Positions 52,580 through 60,393 of a stretch of DNA of 64,000 bases are shown here, one piece after another. This DNA is from Acidimicrobiaceae bacterium (lineage in GTDB: Bacteria > Actinomycetota > Acidimicrobiia > Acidimicrobiales > RAAP-2). The DNA is taken from assembly GCA_003169675.1 (NCBI GenBank), contig PNAT01000054.1:1-64000 (forward strand). Reading direction: 5' to 3'. Position numbers and translations under genes: made by a program. Positions within the stretch are counted from its first letter, which is position 1. Every line of letters begins with the position of its first letter. The notes beneath the pieces are model-generated. The model was not told the DNA's origin and ran no database searches. It saw only the letters and a program-made list of their open reading frames with translations.

Positions 52580-53782
52580 TCAGATGGCGCCGGCCGCTCG
52601 GAGGGCAGCCAGGCGGGCGGGATCTACGTTGAGCAACTCTCCGAAGACTGCATCACTGTCAGCTCCCAGATCCCGGCCCAAAAAGTCGATGCGCCCCGGC
52701 GTCTCGGTCAGCTGTGCGACGGGGGCCTGTACCGTCATCGGCCCGAGGTCAGGGTCGTCGATCGAGACGAAGAAGCCCCTGGCCCGTAAGTGTTCGTCTT
52801 CCAGGAGCTGTTTGGCATCGTAAATCCGCGCTGCGGTGACCTGTTCTCGTTCGAACACCTTCATGGCCTCGTCGAGCGTCCGGTTGGCCACCCAATCGGC
52901 GACAAGTTTGTCCACTTCGTGTGCCTTCTCTTGACGATGAACCGGATCCACATAGCCGGGATTGGTGGCAAGGTCGGGACGATCGATGGCCACATAGACC
53001 CGCTGGGCAATCGTCGGGGACGCGCTTGAGATCGCGATCCATTTGCCATCACTGGTCCGGTAGGCGTTCCGGGGAGCACTGGCATCGAGACGATTTCCCA
53101 CGCGACCCGGAATCGTCTCCAGCTGGTCATAGACCAGCGTCGACGACTCAATAAGCCGGGCCAGCGGCTCTATGAGATTGACATCGACGAGCTGGCCGGG
53201 CCCTCCGTTGACGTCTCGGTGGTACAGGGCCATCATCACGGCGTAGGTGGCGGCGAGCGAGGCGACGCCGTCAGCCAGCATGAACGGAGGGAGGGTCGGC
53301 GGGCCTTCTGGTTGCCCGACCACATGGGCAAATCCGCTCATGGCCTCGGCCAGCGTGCCGTAGCCGGGGAAATCGCTCTTCGGACCCCCTCTGCCGTAGC
53401 CGCTCACGTGGAGCATCACGATGTGCGGGTGGCGCTTGTGCACAGCTTCATAGTCGATCCCCCAGCGCAGAAGGGCGCTTGGACGGTTGCCGACGATGAG
53501 GACGTCGCTGACCTCAAGCAGTTCGTGGAAGAGCTCCTGACCTTCGATTTTGCGTAAATCAAGGGTCACGCAACGCTTATTTCGGCTGACGCTTTTCCAG
53601 ACCAGACCGATGCCGTTCTTACGAGTGCCCCACGTTCGCATCGGGTCGCCCGCTGAGGGTGGTTCAACTTTGATGATCTCTGCGCCGAACTCGCCGAGAG
53701 CGGTCCCGACCATTGGGCCGGCCGCCAATGTAGCCGCCTCGACCACCCGGATGCCGCTGAGTGCGGCACCTGGCTCACTCAT
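52580..53782 (-). CDS. CaiB/BaiF family III CoA-transferase, variant active site
   Basis: A 400-aa family III protein beginning at ATG 53782 (MSEPGAAL), overlapping the stop of the upstream luciferase-like gene by 8 bases. It has VVEAATLAAGPMVGTALGEFGAEIIKVE and NKRCVTLDL. At the active-site motif (YD...A.SG) it reads PGYGTLAEAMSGF, so the Asp that carries the acyl anhydride in other members is Gly or Thr. This variant occurs in several CaiB-like proteins. Either another residue acts or the protein is not a transferase. Followed by the CitE-like gene. Confidence 0.87.
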   Translation of the reverse strand: MSEPGAALSGIRVVEAATLAAGPMVGTALGEFGAEIIKVEPPSAGDPMRTWGTRKNGIGLVWKSVSRNKRCVTLDLRKIEGQELFHELLEVSDVLIVGNRPSALLRWGIDYEAVHKRHPHIVMLHVSGYGRGGPKSDFPGYGTLAEAMSGFAHVVGQPEGPPTLPPFMLADGVASLAATYAVMMALYHRDVNGGPGQLVDVNLIEPLARLIESSTLVYDQLETIPGRVGNRLDASAPRNAYRTSDGKWIAISSASPTIAQRVYVAIDRPDLATNPGYVDPVHRQEKAHEVDKLVADWVANRTLDEAMKVFEREQVTAARIYDAKQLLEDEHLRARGFFVSIDDPDLGPMTVQAPVAQLTETPGRIDFLGRDLGADSDAVFGELLNVDPARLAALRAAGAI

Positions 53783-55124
53783 GGAGAGACCCGCCTGGGC
53801 GAGCGAGGCCGAGAGTCTCACGAAGCGTGTGACCGGTGTAGTGGTCACGGAAGACGCCTCGGCGTTGAAGCTCGGGAACGACGAGCCGAACCACATCCTC
53901 GTACGCACCCGGAGTGTGCGTGGCGGCAATGACGAACCCGTCGCAAGCGTCGGTTTCAATCCACTCTTCCATCTGGTCAGCCACCTCGGGACCCGTGCCG
54001 ACGAAGCGAGGGCCCTGGAGCAACGTCGCACGATGGCCGGCCAAGTCGGCCAGCGTGACGGTATCTCCGCCAATGTGCTTGCGAAGATTCTGGACGAGCC
54101 CGCGGATTCCCGAAACTGACTCGATCAATTCGTCGGTGATGGGGGAATCGAGCTCGAGTCCGGAGAAGTCGTAGTTCATCAATTCCGAAAGCAGGGTCAA
54201 CGACGCTTTGGGGTCCACGAGTTCGTTGAGAAACAGCTGCTCGCGCTCCTCGGCGTGCGCGTGAGACTCACCGACAACTGTGTAGACCATCGGCAGCATC
54301 TTCACCGATGCCGGATCACGACCGGCGGCTCCAATCGACTCCTTCTGATCTTTGTAATGCGCACGGGCGATGTCGATGTCGGGGTCGCCCGAGAAGATCA
54401 ACTCGGCCCAGCGGGCAGCGAAATCCCGGCCACGTCCCGACGAACCGGCTTGGAGCAAGACTGGTCGACCCTGCGGCGACCTTGGTACGGTGAGCGGACC
54501 ACGCACGCTGAACCACTTACCTTCGTAGTTGAGCTCGTGGACCTTGTCGGGGTCAGCAAAGTAACCGTTCTCCCGATCCAGCACGAGGGCATTGTCTTCC
54601 CACGTGTCCCACAGCCCGGTGGTCGCCTCGAGAAACTCGTCGGCCCTGTCATAGCGGGCATCATGGGCAAGATGCTCCTTGAGCCCGTAGTTCTGGGCCT
54701 CGCTGTCGTTGACCGACGTGACCACGTTCCATGCCGCTCGGCCACCGGACAGATGATCGAGCGTGGCAAACGTACGGGCAACGTGGAATGGTGAGTAATA
54801 GGTGGTCGAATACGTGGCGCCGAGGCCAATCCGCTGGGTCGCTCCGGCGCAGACACCGAGCACAATGCTCAGGTCCAGCTTGACGGGTCGCGCCCCCAGC
54901 CGTACGGCATCGGCCACCGATCCGCCGTAGATCCCGGGCATGGCCAGGCGATCGTCGAAGAACATCATGTCGAAACAGCCCTCTTCGAGGGTCCGGCCCA
55001 ACTTGGCGTAGTAGCTGGCATCGAGAAAGCCGTGTTCGGTGGCCGGATGACGCCAAGATCCGGCGTAGACCGTGGTGCTGCCGGCTTGCATGAAACCCAC
55101 CAGGGACATCTGGCGTTTTGCCAT
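53775..55124 (-). CDS. NtaA/SnaA/DszA-type FMNH2-dependent monooxygenase
   Basis: A 449-aa bacterial-luciferase-fold monooxygenase: LVGFMQAGSTTVYAGSWRHP, then LEEGCFDMMFFDDRLAMP, RTFATLDHLSGGRAAWNVVTS and QAGSSGRGRDFAARWAEL match the nitrilotriacetate/DszA/DmoA group. It should hydroxylate or cleave a C-N or C-S bond or perform a Baeyer-Villiger-type oxidation, with FMNH2 supplied by a separate reductase not seen here. ATG 55124; divergent from the GntR gene across a 59-bp gap. Confidence 0.9.
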   Translation of the reverse strand: MAKRQMSLVGFMQAGSTTVYAGSWRHPATEHGFLDASYYAKLGRTLEEGCFDMMFFDDRLAMPGIYGGSVADAVRLGARPVKLDLSIVLGVCAGATQRIGLGATYSTTYYSPFHVARTFATLDHLSGGRAAWNVVTSVNDSEAQNYGLKEHLAHDARYDRADEFLEATTGLWDTWEDNALVLDRENGYFADPDKVHELNYEGKWFSVRGPLTVPRSPQGRPVLLQAGSSGRGRDFAARWAELIFSGDPDIDIARAHYKDQKESIGAAGRDPASVKMLPMVYTVVGESHAHAEEREQLFLNELVDPKASLTLLSELMNYDFSGLELDSPITDELIESVSGIRGLVQNLRKHIGGDTVTLADLAGHRATLLQGPRFVGTGPEVADQMEEWIETDACDGFVIAATHTPGAYEDVVRLVVPELQRRGVFRDHYTGHTLRETLGLARPGGSLHE

Positions 55125-55176
55125 ATCTCTCAGCGTGCTCCTCTATATTGGCGCCGTTCGCCATTTGAAATGTAAT

Positions 55177-55192
55177 ATCTGATATGCCAGAT
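55177..55192. promoter_or_regulatory. ATCTG-N6-CAGAT dyad over the GntR start codon
   Basis: ATCTGATATGCCAGAT spans the GntR ATG at 55184 and has perfect 5-bp arms. No Shine-Dalgarno is visible upstream, so the transcript may be leaderless and the dyad would lie at the transcription start. In the other direction it is about 55 nt from the LLM monooxygenase start, so it could control both. Confidence 0.55.
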
Positions 55193-55825
55193 TTCAACTC
55201 GATCGGGGGCACGGTACGGGCCCGCGCCGCCAATGAGCTGCGGGACCGGGTTCTCACCGGCCGCCTGCAGCCAGGAACGCGGCTGGACCTCGACGAGATC
55301 ACGCGGGAGTTCGGCATCAGCCGCACACCGGTCCGAGAGGCGCTGCTCGAACTCTCCTATGAAGGCCTGGTCACCGTGACTCCTCGAAGCGGGATCACCG
55401 TCCTGGGGATCACGCCCGAGGATGCCGTCGACAATTTTGCCGTCTTGGCCACGCTCTCCGGCAAGGCGGCCGAGTGGGCGGCTACTCGCATCACCAAGGC
55501 GGAACTCGATCAGCTTCACGTGACCGCTGACGCCGTGGCCACCGCGGAGGATGTCGTGGCCGCCAATTGGCGCTTCCACCGTGCCGTCAACCTTGCCTCG
55601 GGGTCACGGCGCCTGCTGATCTATCTTCGCCAGGCAGTACGGGCGGTACCGGCGAGCTATTTCGAACTTTTCCCCGAGCAGGTCCGCAGGAGCCACGCTG
55701 ACCATGCCACCCTCCTTGACGCCATTGACCGCGGTGATGCCACGGCAGCTCGGTCGCTCGCCGAGAGTCACGTCCTCGATGCTGGAGCCGCGCTGGGTGA
55801 CTGGCTGCGGTTACACAAGTCGTAA
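55184..55825 (+). CDS. GntR-family regulator (FCD domain)
   Basis: A 213-aa regulator: GntR winged helix at about residues 6-75 (LQPGTRLDLDEITREFGISRTPVREALLELSYEGL) and an FCD ligand-binding helical domain with NWRFHRAVN and SHADHATLLDA, whose histidines typically bind a metal plus a carboxylate ligand. Divergent from the LLM monooxygenase / CoA-transferase / CitE operon, which it probably controls through the dyad at 55177. It ends 43 bp from the convergent amidohydrolase gene. Confidence 0.92.
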   Translation: MPDFNSIGGTVRARAANELRDRVLTGRLQPGTRLDLDEITREFGISRTPVREALLELSYEGLVTVTPRSGITVLGITPEDAVDNFAVLATLSGKAAEWAATRITKAELDQLHVTADAVATAEDVVAANWRFHRAVNLASGSRRLLIYLRQAVRAVPASYFELFPEQVRRSHADHATLLDAIDRGDATAARSLAESHVLDAGAALGDWLRLHKS

Positions 55826-55868
55826 CTCGAGAGGCCGGAGGAGCAGCCAACCGCCGTGGCACGGTGAC

Positions 55869-57170
55869 TCAACTCGACGCCGCGGCAACGGCGCGTTTGG
55901 CCCGGACTCGGTATCCCTCGAGCTTCTCGTCAGCAGTGCGCACTCTCGTGCTTCGTGACATGGTGGACACGTCGTGTCCGGCTGCTTTGGCTCGCAGGGC
56001 CCCCACGGTGGCCTGGTCCTTCGGGAGATGGACGAATGGGTCGAACGAAAACCAACGCATGGCGTTTTCATACGTCATTTTCCGAACATCGTCCTCCGGG
56101 ACGGCGTACTTGACGAACTCCGTTCCGAGCTCTTCGGGAGCGGAAGGCCACATTGAGTCGCTGTGCGGAAAGTCCGCCTCCCAGCAGATGTTGTCGATGC
56201 CAATGCGGTTGCGCATCTCGATTCCGACCGGGTCGCTGATGAAGCACGTCAGGAAGTGCTCCCTGAACACCTCACTGGGAACCCGTCCACCGAAGTCCTG
56301 GAGCGTCCAGGCGCGATGCATCTCATAGACCCGGTCGACGCGCTCAAGGAAGTACGGCACCCAGCCCGTTCCGCCTTCGGAAAGGGCAACCCGCAAGTCT
56401 GGATAGTTCTTGAGGACACGAGACCACAGCAAGTCAGCTGCTGCAGATTGAATGTTCATCGGCTGCAGTGACATCATGACGTCCGGCGGGGAATCGACCG
56501 CCGGGATCGACATCCGTCCCGAAGATCCAAGGTGGATGGAAAGCACGGTCCCGGTGTCGCAACATGCCCGCCAGACAGGATCCCAATAGTCATCATGGAA
56601 GCTGGGGTAACCCAGAGCGGCGGGGTTCTCAGTGAAACTTAGGGAATGACAACCCTTTTCGGACACCCTGCGAATTTCGTCGGCCGTCTGCTGCGCGTCC
56701 CAGATCACCGGCACTGCCATCGGGATGAACCGACCCGGGTACGCTCCGCACCACTCGTCAATGTGCCAGTCGTTGTAGGCCCGCACCAGGGCCTGGGACA
56801 GCTTCAGGTCATCGCTGACAAACGTGCGCGCCGTGAACGTGGGGAATGATGGAAAGTTCATGGAGGCCAGCACACCCCCGGCATCCATGTCCTTCACCCT
56901 TTCGTCCACGTCGTAGCAACCTGGACGAACCTCGTCGAGGCTCTGGGGCTCCATCCCGTACTCCTCCTTGGGGCGGCCGGCCACGGCATTGAGGGCGGCG
57001 GTCTCCATGACCAATTGGCCGAAGACCCAGACATCTGATCCCGCTTCATTACGGACCAGCTTGGGTGCGCGGTCAAGGTAGGAGGCGTCCAAATGGTGGA
57101 CGAAGAGATCAGGTGGCTCAATGATGTGATCGTCGACGCTGATCAGGATGAGGTCAGCAACCTCGGTCAT
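55869..57170 (-). CDS. Amidohydrolase_2 family metal-dependent hydrolase
   Basis: A 433-aa TIM-barrel hydrolase: ISVDDHIIEPPDLF carries an SVDDH variant of the metal motif, YNDWHIDEWCGAYPGRFIPMAV and TGTVLSIHLGSSG contain further metal-site residues, and IGIDNICWEADFPHSDSMWP has the conserved Asp and His. The C-terminal extension (LEGYRVRAKRAVAAASS) is basic. This length and N-terminus are common in actinobacterial catabolic islands. It has its own promoter with an AGAA-N5-TTCT dyad 14 nt upstream. Confidence 0.88.
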   Translation of the reverse strand: MTEVADLILISVDDHIIEPPDLFVHHLDASYLDRAPKLVRNEAGSDVWVFGQLVMETAALNAVAGRPKEEYGMEPQSLDEVRPGCYDVDERVKDMDAGGVLASMNFPSFPTFTARTFVSDDLKLSQALVRAYNDWHIDEWCGAYPGRFIPMAVPVIWDAQQTADEIRRVSEKGCHSLSFTENPAALGYPSFHDDYWDPVWRACCDTGTVLSIHLGSSGRMSIPAVDSPPDVMMSLQPMNIQSAAADLLWSRVLKNYPDLRVALSEGGTGWVPYFLERVDRVYEMHRAWTLQDFGGRVPSEVFREHFLTCFISDPVGIEMRNRIGIDNICWEADFPHSDSMWPSAPEELGTEFVKYAVPEDDVRKMTYENAMRWFSFDPFVHLPKDQATVGALRAKAAGHDVSTMSRSTRVRTADEKLEGYRVRAKRAVAAASS

Positions 57171-57183
57171 CGGGTTCCTCTCC

Positions 57184-57196
57184 AGAATGTTCTTCT
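57184..57196. promoter_or_regulatory. AGAA-N5-TTCT dyad upstream of amidohydrolase
   Basis: AGAATGTTCTTCT, 14 nt upstream of the ATG at 57170. Such a position would let a bound repressor block transcription start or ribosome access. Fifth copy of the pattern. Confidence 0.45.
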
Positions 57197-57221
57197 CATG
57201 GCAGCATAATGATCCTATACC

Positions 57222-57243
57222 GCCTACCCTCCATTTGGTAGGC
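57222..57243. promoter_or_regulatory. Inverted repeat GCCTACC / GGTAGGC
   Basis: Seven-base arms with an 8-nt loop (CTCCATTT). It lies 52 nt upstream of the amidohydrolase start and 304 nt beyond the end of the transporter operon. It could be an operator or a weak hairpin; the lack of a T-tract argues against a classical intrinsic terminator. Confidence 0.45.
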
Positions 57244-57546
57244 CCGTGATGACGTCAACACCTTCATCAATGCCGAGAACTGGCAATTCCCACTTGTACC
57301 CAGGGCGTATTGAGCGACCGTCGCGGCAAGATGTCGCCGATTCATTGAAATGGTCATATTCACTGGCACAGAACCTTTGTTTGAGATCCCTTCTTAGTGA
57401 CCCGCAGGGGGACACCACGAGGTTTCGGTGGAGGTCCGAATACGTCGTCCCATTCCGGCCGCTGGAGGCTTTCAGCATTCTCATCCGGAGGCGTCCAATC
57501 CTTCAATTATCCGCACGACCCGTTCCGCCACCACCTGAATCTGGAG

Positions 57547-60393
57547 CTATGGCGCGAGTGCTGGGCCAACACCCTTGGGAGCATCCTCGGGCATGGAGAT
57601 ACCCGACGTTGCGGCTCCGCTCCGATTGATTGCCCGCTCATCCGTTCCGAGATAGCTGGCGATCACCCGCGGGTTGTCACGGACTTCGGTGGGTGAGCCT
57701 TCGGCGATCACTGCTCCGGCTTCGAGGCAGTAAACCCGATCGCTGATGCTCATGATGAGGGGCATATCGTGCTCAATCAAGAGAACCGAAGCTCCGAGCT
57801 GGCGTTGCACCGTGACGATGAGTGGACCAAACGCCTCGGTCTCGCGCTGGGCCAGGCCGGCGGTGGGTTCGTCGAGGCACAGTACCTTGGCCTTGAGGGC
57901 GAGAAGTCCGGCCAGCTCCACCACCCGTCGGGTGCCAGTAGAAAGGTCGCCGATGTGATGGTCCCGCCAGTGAGTGAGACCGAGTAGTTCGACGAGTTCG
58001 GCCACCTCGGAACGTTCGCGCCGACTTCGGCGCGTCGCCCGTGGCAGGGCGACTGCCGTCGAAAAGACATCCGTCCACCCCCCCGCTTCCGAGAGCGCCA
58101 CCAGAAGGGTTTCGGTGACCGTCAATTCAGGGAAAAGGGTGGCCGTTTGAAACGTTCGACCAAGTCCAAGTGAAGCTCGATGGGCCGACGCCTTGTCCCC
58201 GACTTCCAGGCCTCCTAGGCGAATCGAGCCTGAGCTGGGAACGAATCCCCCCACCGCATTCATGAGTGTCGACTTGCCGGCTCCGTTGTTTCCGATCAGC
58301 CCAACGATCTCCCCGCTGCCCACGGCCAGGGTGACATGGTTCACCGCCGTGTTGCCACCGAAGGACACACGCAGATCGGACACAGCCAGAGCGGGAGTCG
58401 CTCTATCCATGGGTTCAGGCCCTGGTCGAATTGCCCGAGCAGGTTGTCGTGCCTGCTGAGGGGCAGAATCCTTGCCGAAGCGACCATCCGCCCAAGCCAA
58501 GAACGCGTCACGAACGTCGAAACTGATCTGATTGAGCCCGCGAGGGAAATACAGCAAGATCGCCAACAGTCCGATACTTGACGAGAGGAGTCCAAGTACT
58601 TGGTTGCTTGGAGCCAAGGCAGGGATCCCAATCACCCAAATCGCCCCGATGATTGCGGCGGTGACCGAGCCCATGCCGCCGATGACCACCATGGCCACAA
58701 GACCCAGCGAGCCGTCGACCAAGAAGAAACTTCCGGGCCCCGAGAAGGCAACATTGGCATAAGCTCCGCTGAGCAGAGCACCGCCCAGACCGGCGAGCGC
58801 ACCGGCGATTGAAAATGCCCGGATCTTCTCCCACGTCGGTCGCACCGTGAAAGCGGCCGCTGCGTTCTCGTTGTCGCGAACCGCCATTATCGAACGGCCC
58901 ACTCCGCTGTCCCTGAATCTGCTCATGACCAGGAGAACCACGGCCAAGACCACGAGCACCACGTAGTAGTAGGTGAGCTGTCCAGGGAACGACAATGAAA
59001 AAAGCTTCCCCGGTGCAAAAGGAAGGTTTGAACCGTCTGGCGACTGTCCGCTCAGGATGGGAAGGCCGAAGAAGTACTGCTGTGCGGCCAACGCAAACAC
59101 GAAGGTGACGACCGCAAGATTGAGACCGCGGACTCGCAGTGAGCCGAGACCGAGAATGGCAGCCAGCAAGGCCACCGCGATTGTCGTCAGGGCAATCGCA
59201 ATCCAAAATGGTACCCCGTCTTCCACCATGCGAGCGGCGAACAAGGCACCCAACCCAGCAAATGCCATCTGCCCCAAGGAAAGCTGTCCAAGCCACCCCG
59301 TGAGCACGGTGAGTGAAGTGGCACAGATCGCGAAGGCCAATACTTCGGTGAAGATCTGCTGCGTCGAGGGAAGTGTGAAGATGAGGGGGAGGACAATGGC
59401 GATCACTGCCAAAAACAGAACTCCACTCTTATTTGCATTGCGCGCCCACCGACGGGACTGGAGGCGCACCGGAATCGGGCGGGCCCTCGGAGTGAAGGCG
59501 AACACTTCCTGTTCGTCGCCCTTTTCGCGGTTGAATCCGACTGCAATGAGCACGGTGATCAGGAGTAACAGATTGATCAGTCCAGGAGTATTGATGAAGT
59601 TATAGGCCACCACGCTCTGGGCTATCCCGATTACGAGACTGGCAATGATCGCTCGGCGAAAAGATGTCATGCCCCCGATGACCGCCGCTACCAACGCCAG
59701 TGAGAGCGTCTGTGGTCCGAGGGTGGTCACGTCCCCCGCCGAACCCGACTGCCCGGCAATCAGCACGACCGATAGAGTCGAAAGAGCGGCCGCGAGCGCC
59801 CACACCAACGTCGAGACCACCTTGGGACTGATGCTGGAGAGGCGCGCCAGCTGTGGATTGCTGGCGCAGGCCTTGACGGTCTTTCCAAGCGTGGTTCCGT
59901 CCAGAAACCAGGTCAATCCAATGAGCGTGACCGGGACCAATATCACGATCGAAAGGTCAGATCCGCGGACCTGCACTCCGGCCAATGTCCATAACCCGCT
60001 GATGGCGCTCGGGTAGTGAAGACTGAGGTTGGTCGGTTGCGGAAGCTTGAATGCAATCGCCTCCGCAATCTGTGCAATACCAATCGTTGCGACCAGGACG
60101 ACGACCCGGGGCGACTTCCGCAATCGGCGAATCACCGTCATATCGACAATTGCCCCGAGCAAGAGTCCAGCACAGAGGGCGACGGAGAGTGCCACCCAGA
60201 ATGGCACGTGGTACTGCACGACCAGCAGCGATAGGAGCGTCGCGGCGACGACACCCATGTTTCCAACAGCGAAGTTGATGATCTTGGTCGCTCGGTACAC
60301 CAGGACCACACCTACGGTAATGACCGAAATGGCCAGCCCCTGGACGAGACCATCGAAGACCACTTGACTGTTGATCCACGTGACGCCGAGCAT
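57547..60393 (-). CDS. LivH-LivM-LivG fusion: two permeases and an ATPase in one chain
   Basis: A 948-aa protein with three parts. LivH-like permease (about 1-290): TKIINFAVGNMGVV, then MTVIRRLRKSPRVVVLVATIG. LivM-like permease (about 318-640): LTGWLGQLSLGQMAFAGLGA, SLRVRGLNLAVVTFVFAL and AAFTVRPTWEKIRAFSIAG. LivG-like ATPase (about 660-915): Walker A GNNGAGKST, QTATLFPELTVTETL, LSTGTRRVVELAG as signature, Walker B VLCLDEPTAGL and IEHDM. In most bacteria these are three genes. ATG overlaps the preceding stop (TAATG), so subunits are co-made with the MFS-LivF protein. Probably imports a branched-chain or bulky carboxylate substrate. Confidence 0.93.
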   Translation of the reverse strand: MLGVTWINSQVVFDGLVQGLAISVITVGVVLVYRATKIINFAVGNMGVVAATLLSLLVVQYHVPFWVALSVALCAGLLLGAIVDMTVIRRLRKSPRVVVLVATIGIAQIAEAIAFKLPQPTNLSLHYPSAISGLWTLAGVQVRGSDLSIVILVPVTLIGLTWFLDGTTLGKTVKACASNPQLARLSSISPKVVSTLVWALAAALSTLSVVLIAGQSGSAGDVTTLGPQTLSLALVAAVIGGMTSFRRAIIASLVIGIAQSVVAYNFINTPGLINLLLLITVLIAVGFNREKGDEQEVFAFTPRARPIPVRLQSRRWARNANKSGVLFLAVIAIVLPLIFTLPSTQQIFTEVLAFAICATSLTVLTGWLGQLSLGQMAFAGLGALFAARMVEDGVPFWIAIALTTIAVALLAAILGLGSLRVRGLNLAVVTFVFALAAQQYFFGLPILSGQSPDGSNLPFAPGKLFSLSFPGQLTYYYVVLVVLAVVLLVMSRFRDSGVGRSIMAVRDNENAAAAFTVRPTWEKIRAFSIAGALAGLGGALLSGAYANVAFSGPGSFFLVDGSLGLVAMVVIGGMGSVTAAIIGAIWVIGIPALAPSNQVLGLLSSSIGLLAILLYFPRGLNQISFDVRDAFLAWADGRFGKDSAPQQARQPARAIRPGPEPMDRATPALAVSDLRVSFGGNTAVNHVTLAVGSGEIVGLIGNNGAGKSTLMNAVGGFVPSSGSIRLGGLEVGDKASAHRASLGLGRTFQTATLFPELTVTETLLVALSEAGGWTDVFSTAVALPRATRRSRRERSEVAELVELLGLTHWRDHHIGDLSTGTRRVVELAGLLALKAKVLCLDEPTAGLAQRETEAFGPLIVTVQRQLGASVLLIEHDMPLIMSISDRVYCLEAGAVIAEGSPTEVRDNPRVIASYLGTDERAINRSGAATSGISMPEDAPKGVGPALAP

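Larger units (their letters stand above)
57171..57546. other. 376-bp intergenic region, no gene seen
   Basis: Contains the dyad at 57184, an inverted repeat at 57222-57243, and the 3' flank of the transporter operon. Small open frames show no family motif. No long T-run follows the inverted repeat on the transporter strand. Confidence 0.55.

Noticed and set aside
57222-57243. Intrinsic terminator of the transporter operon
   Set aside because: It is about 300 nt beyond the last stop and no T-run follows; listed as a possible operator instead.
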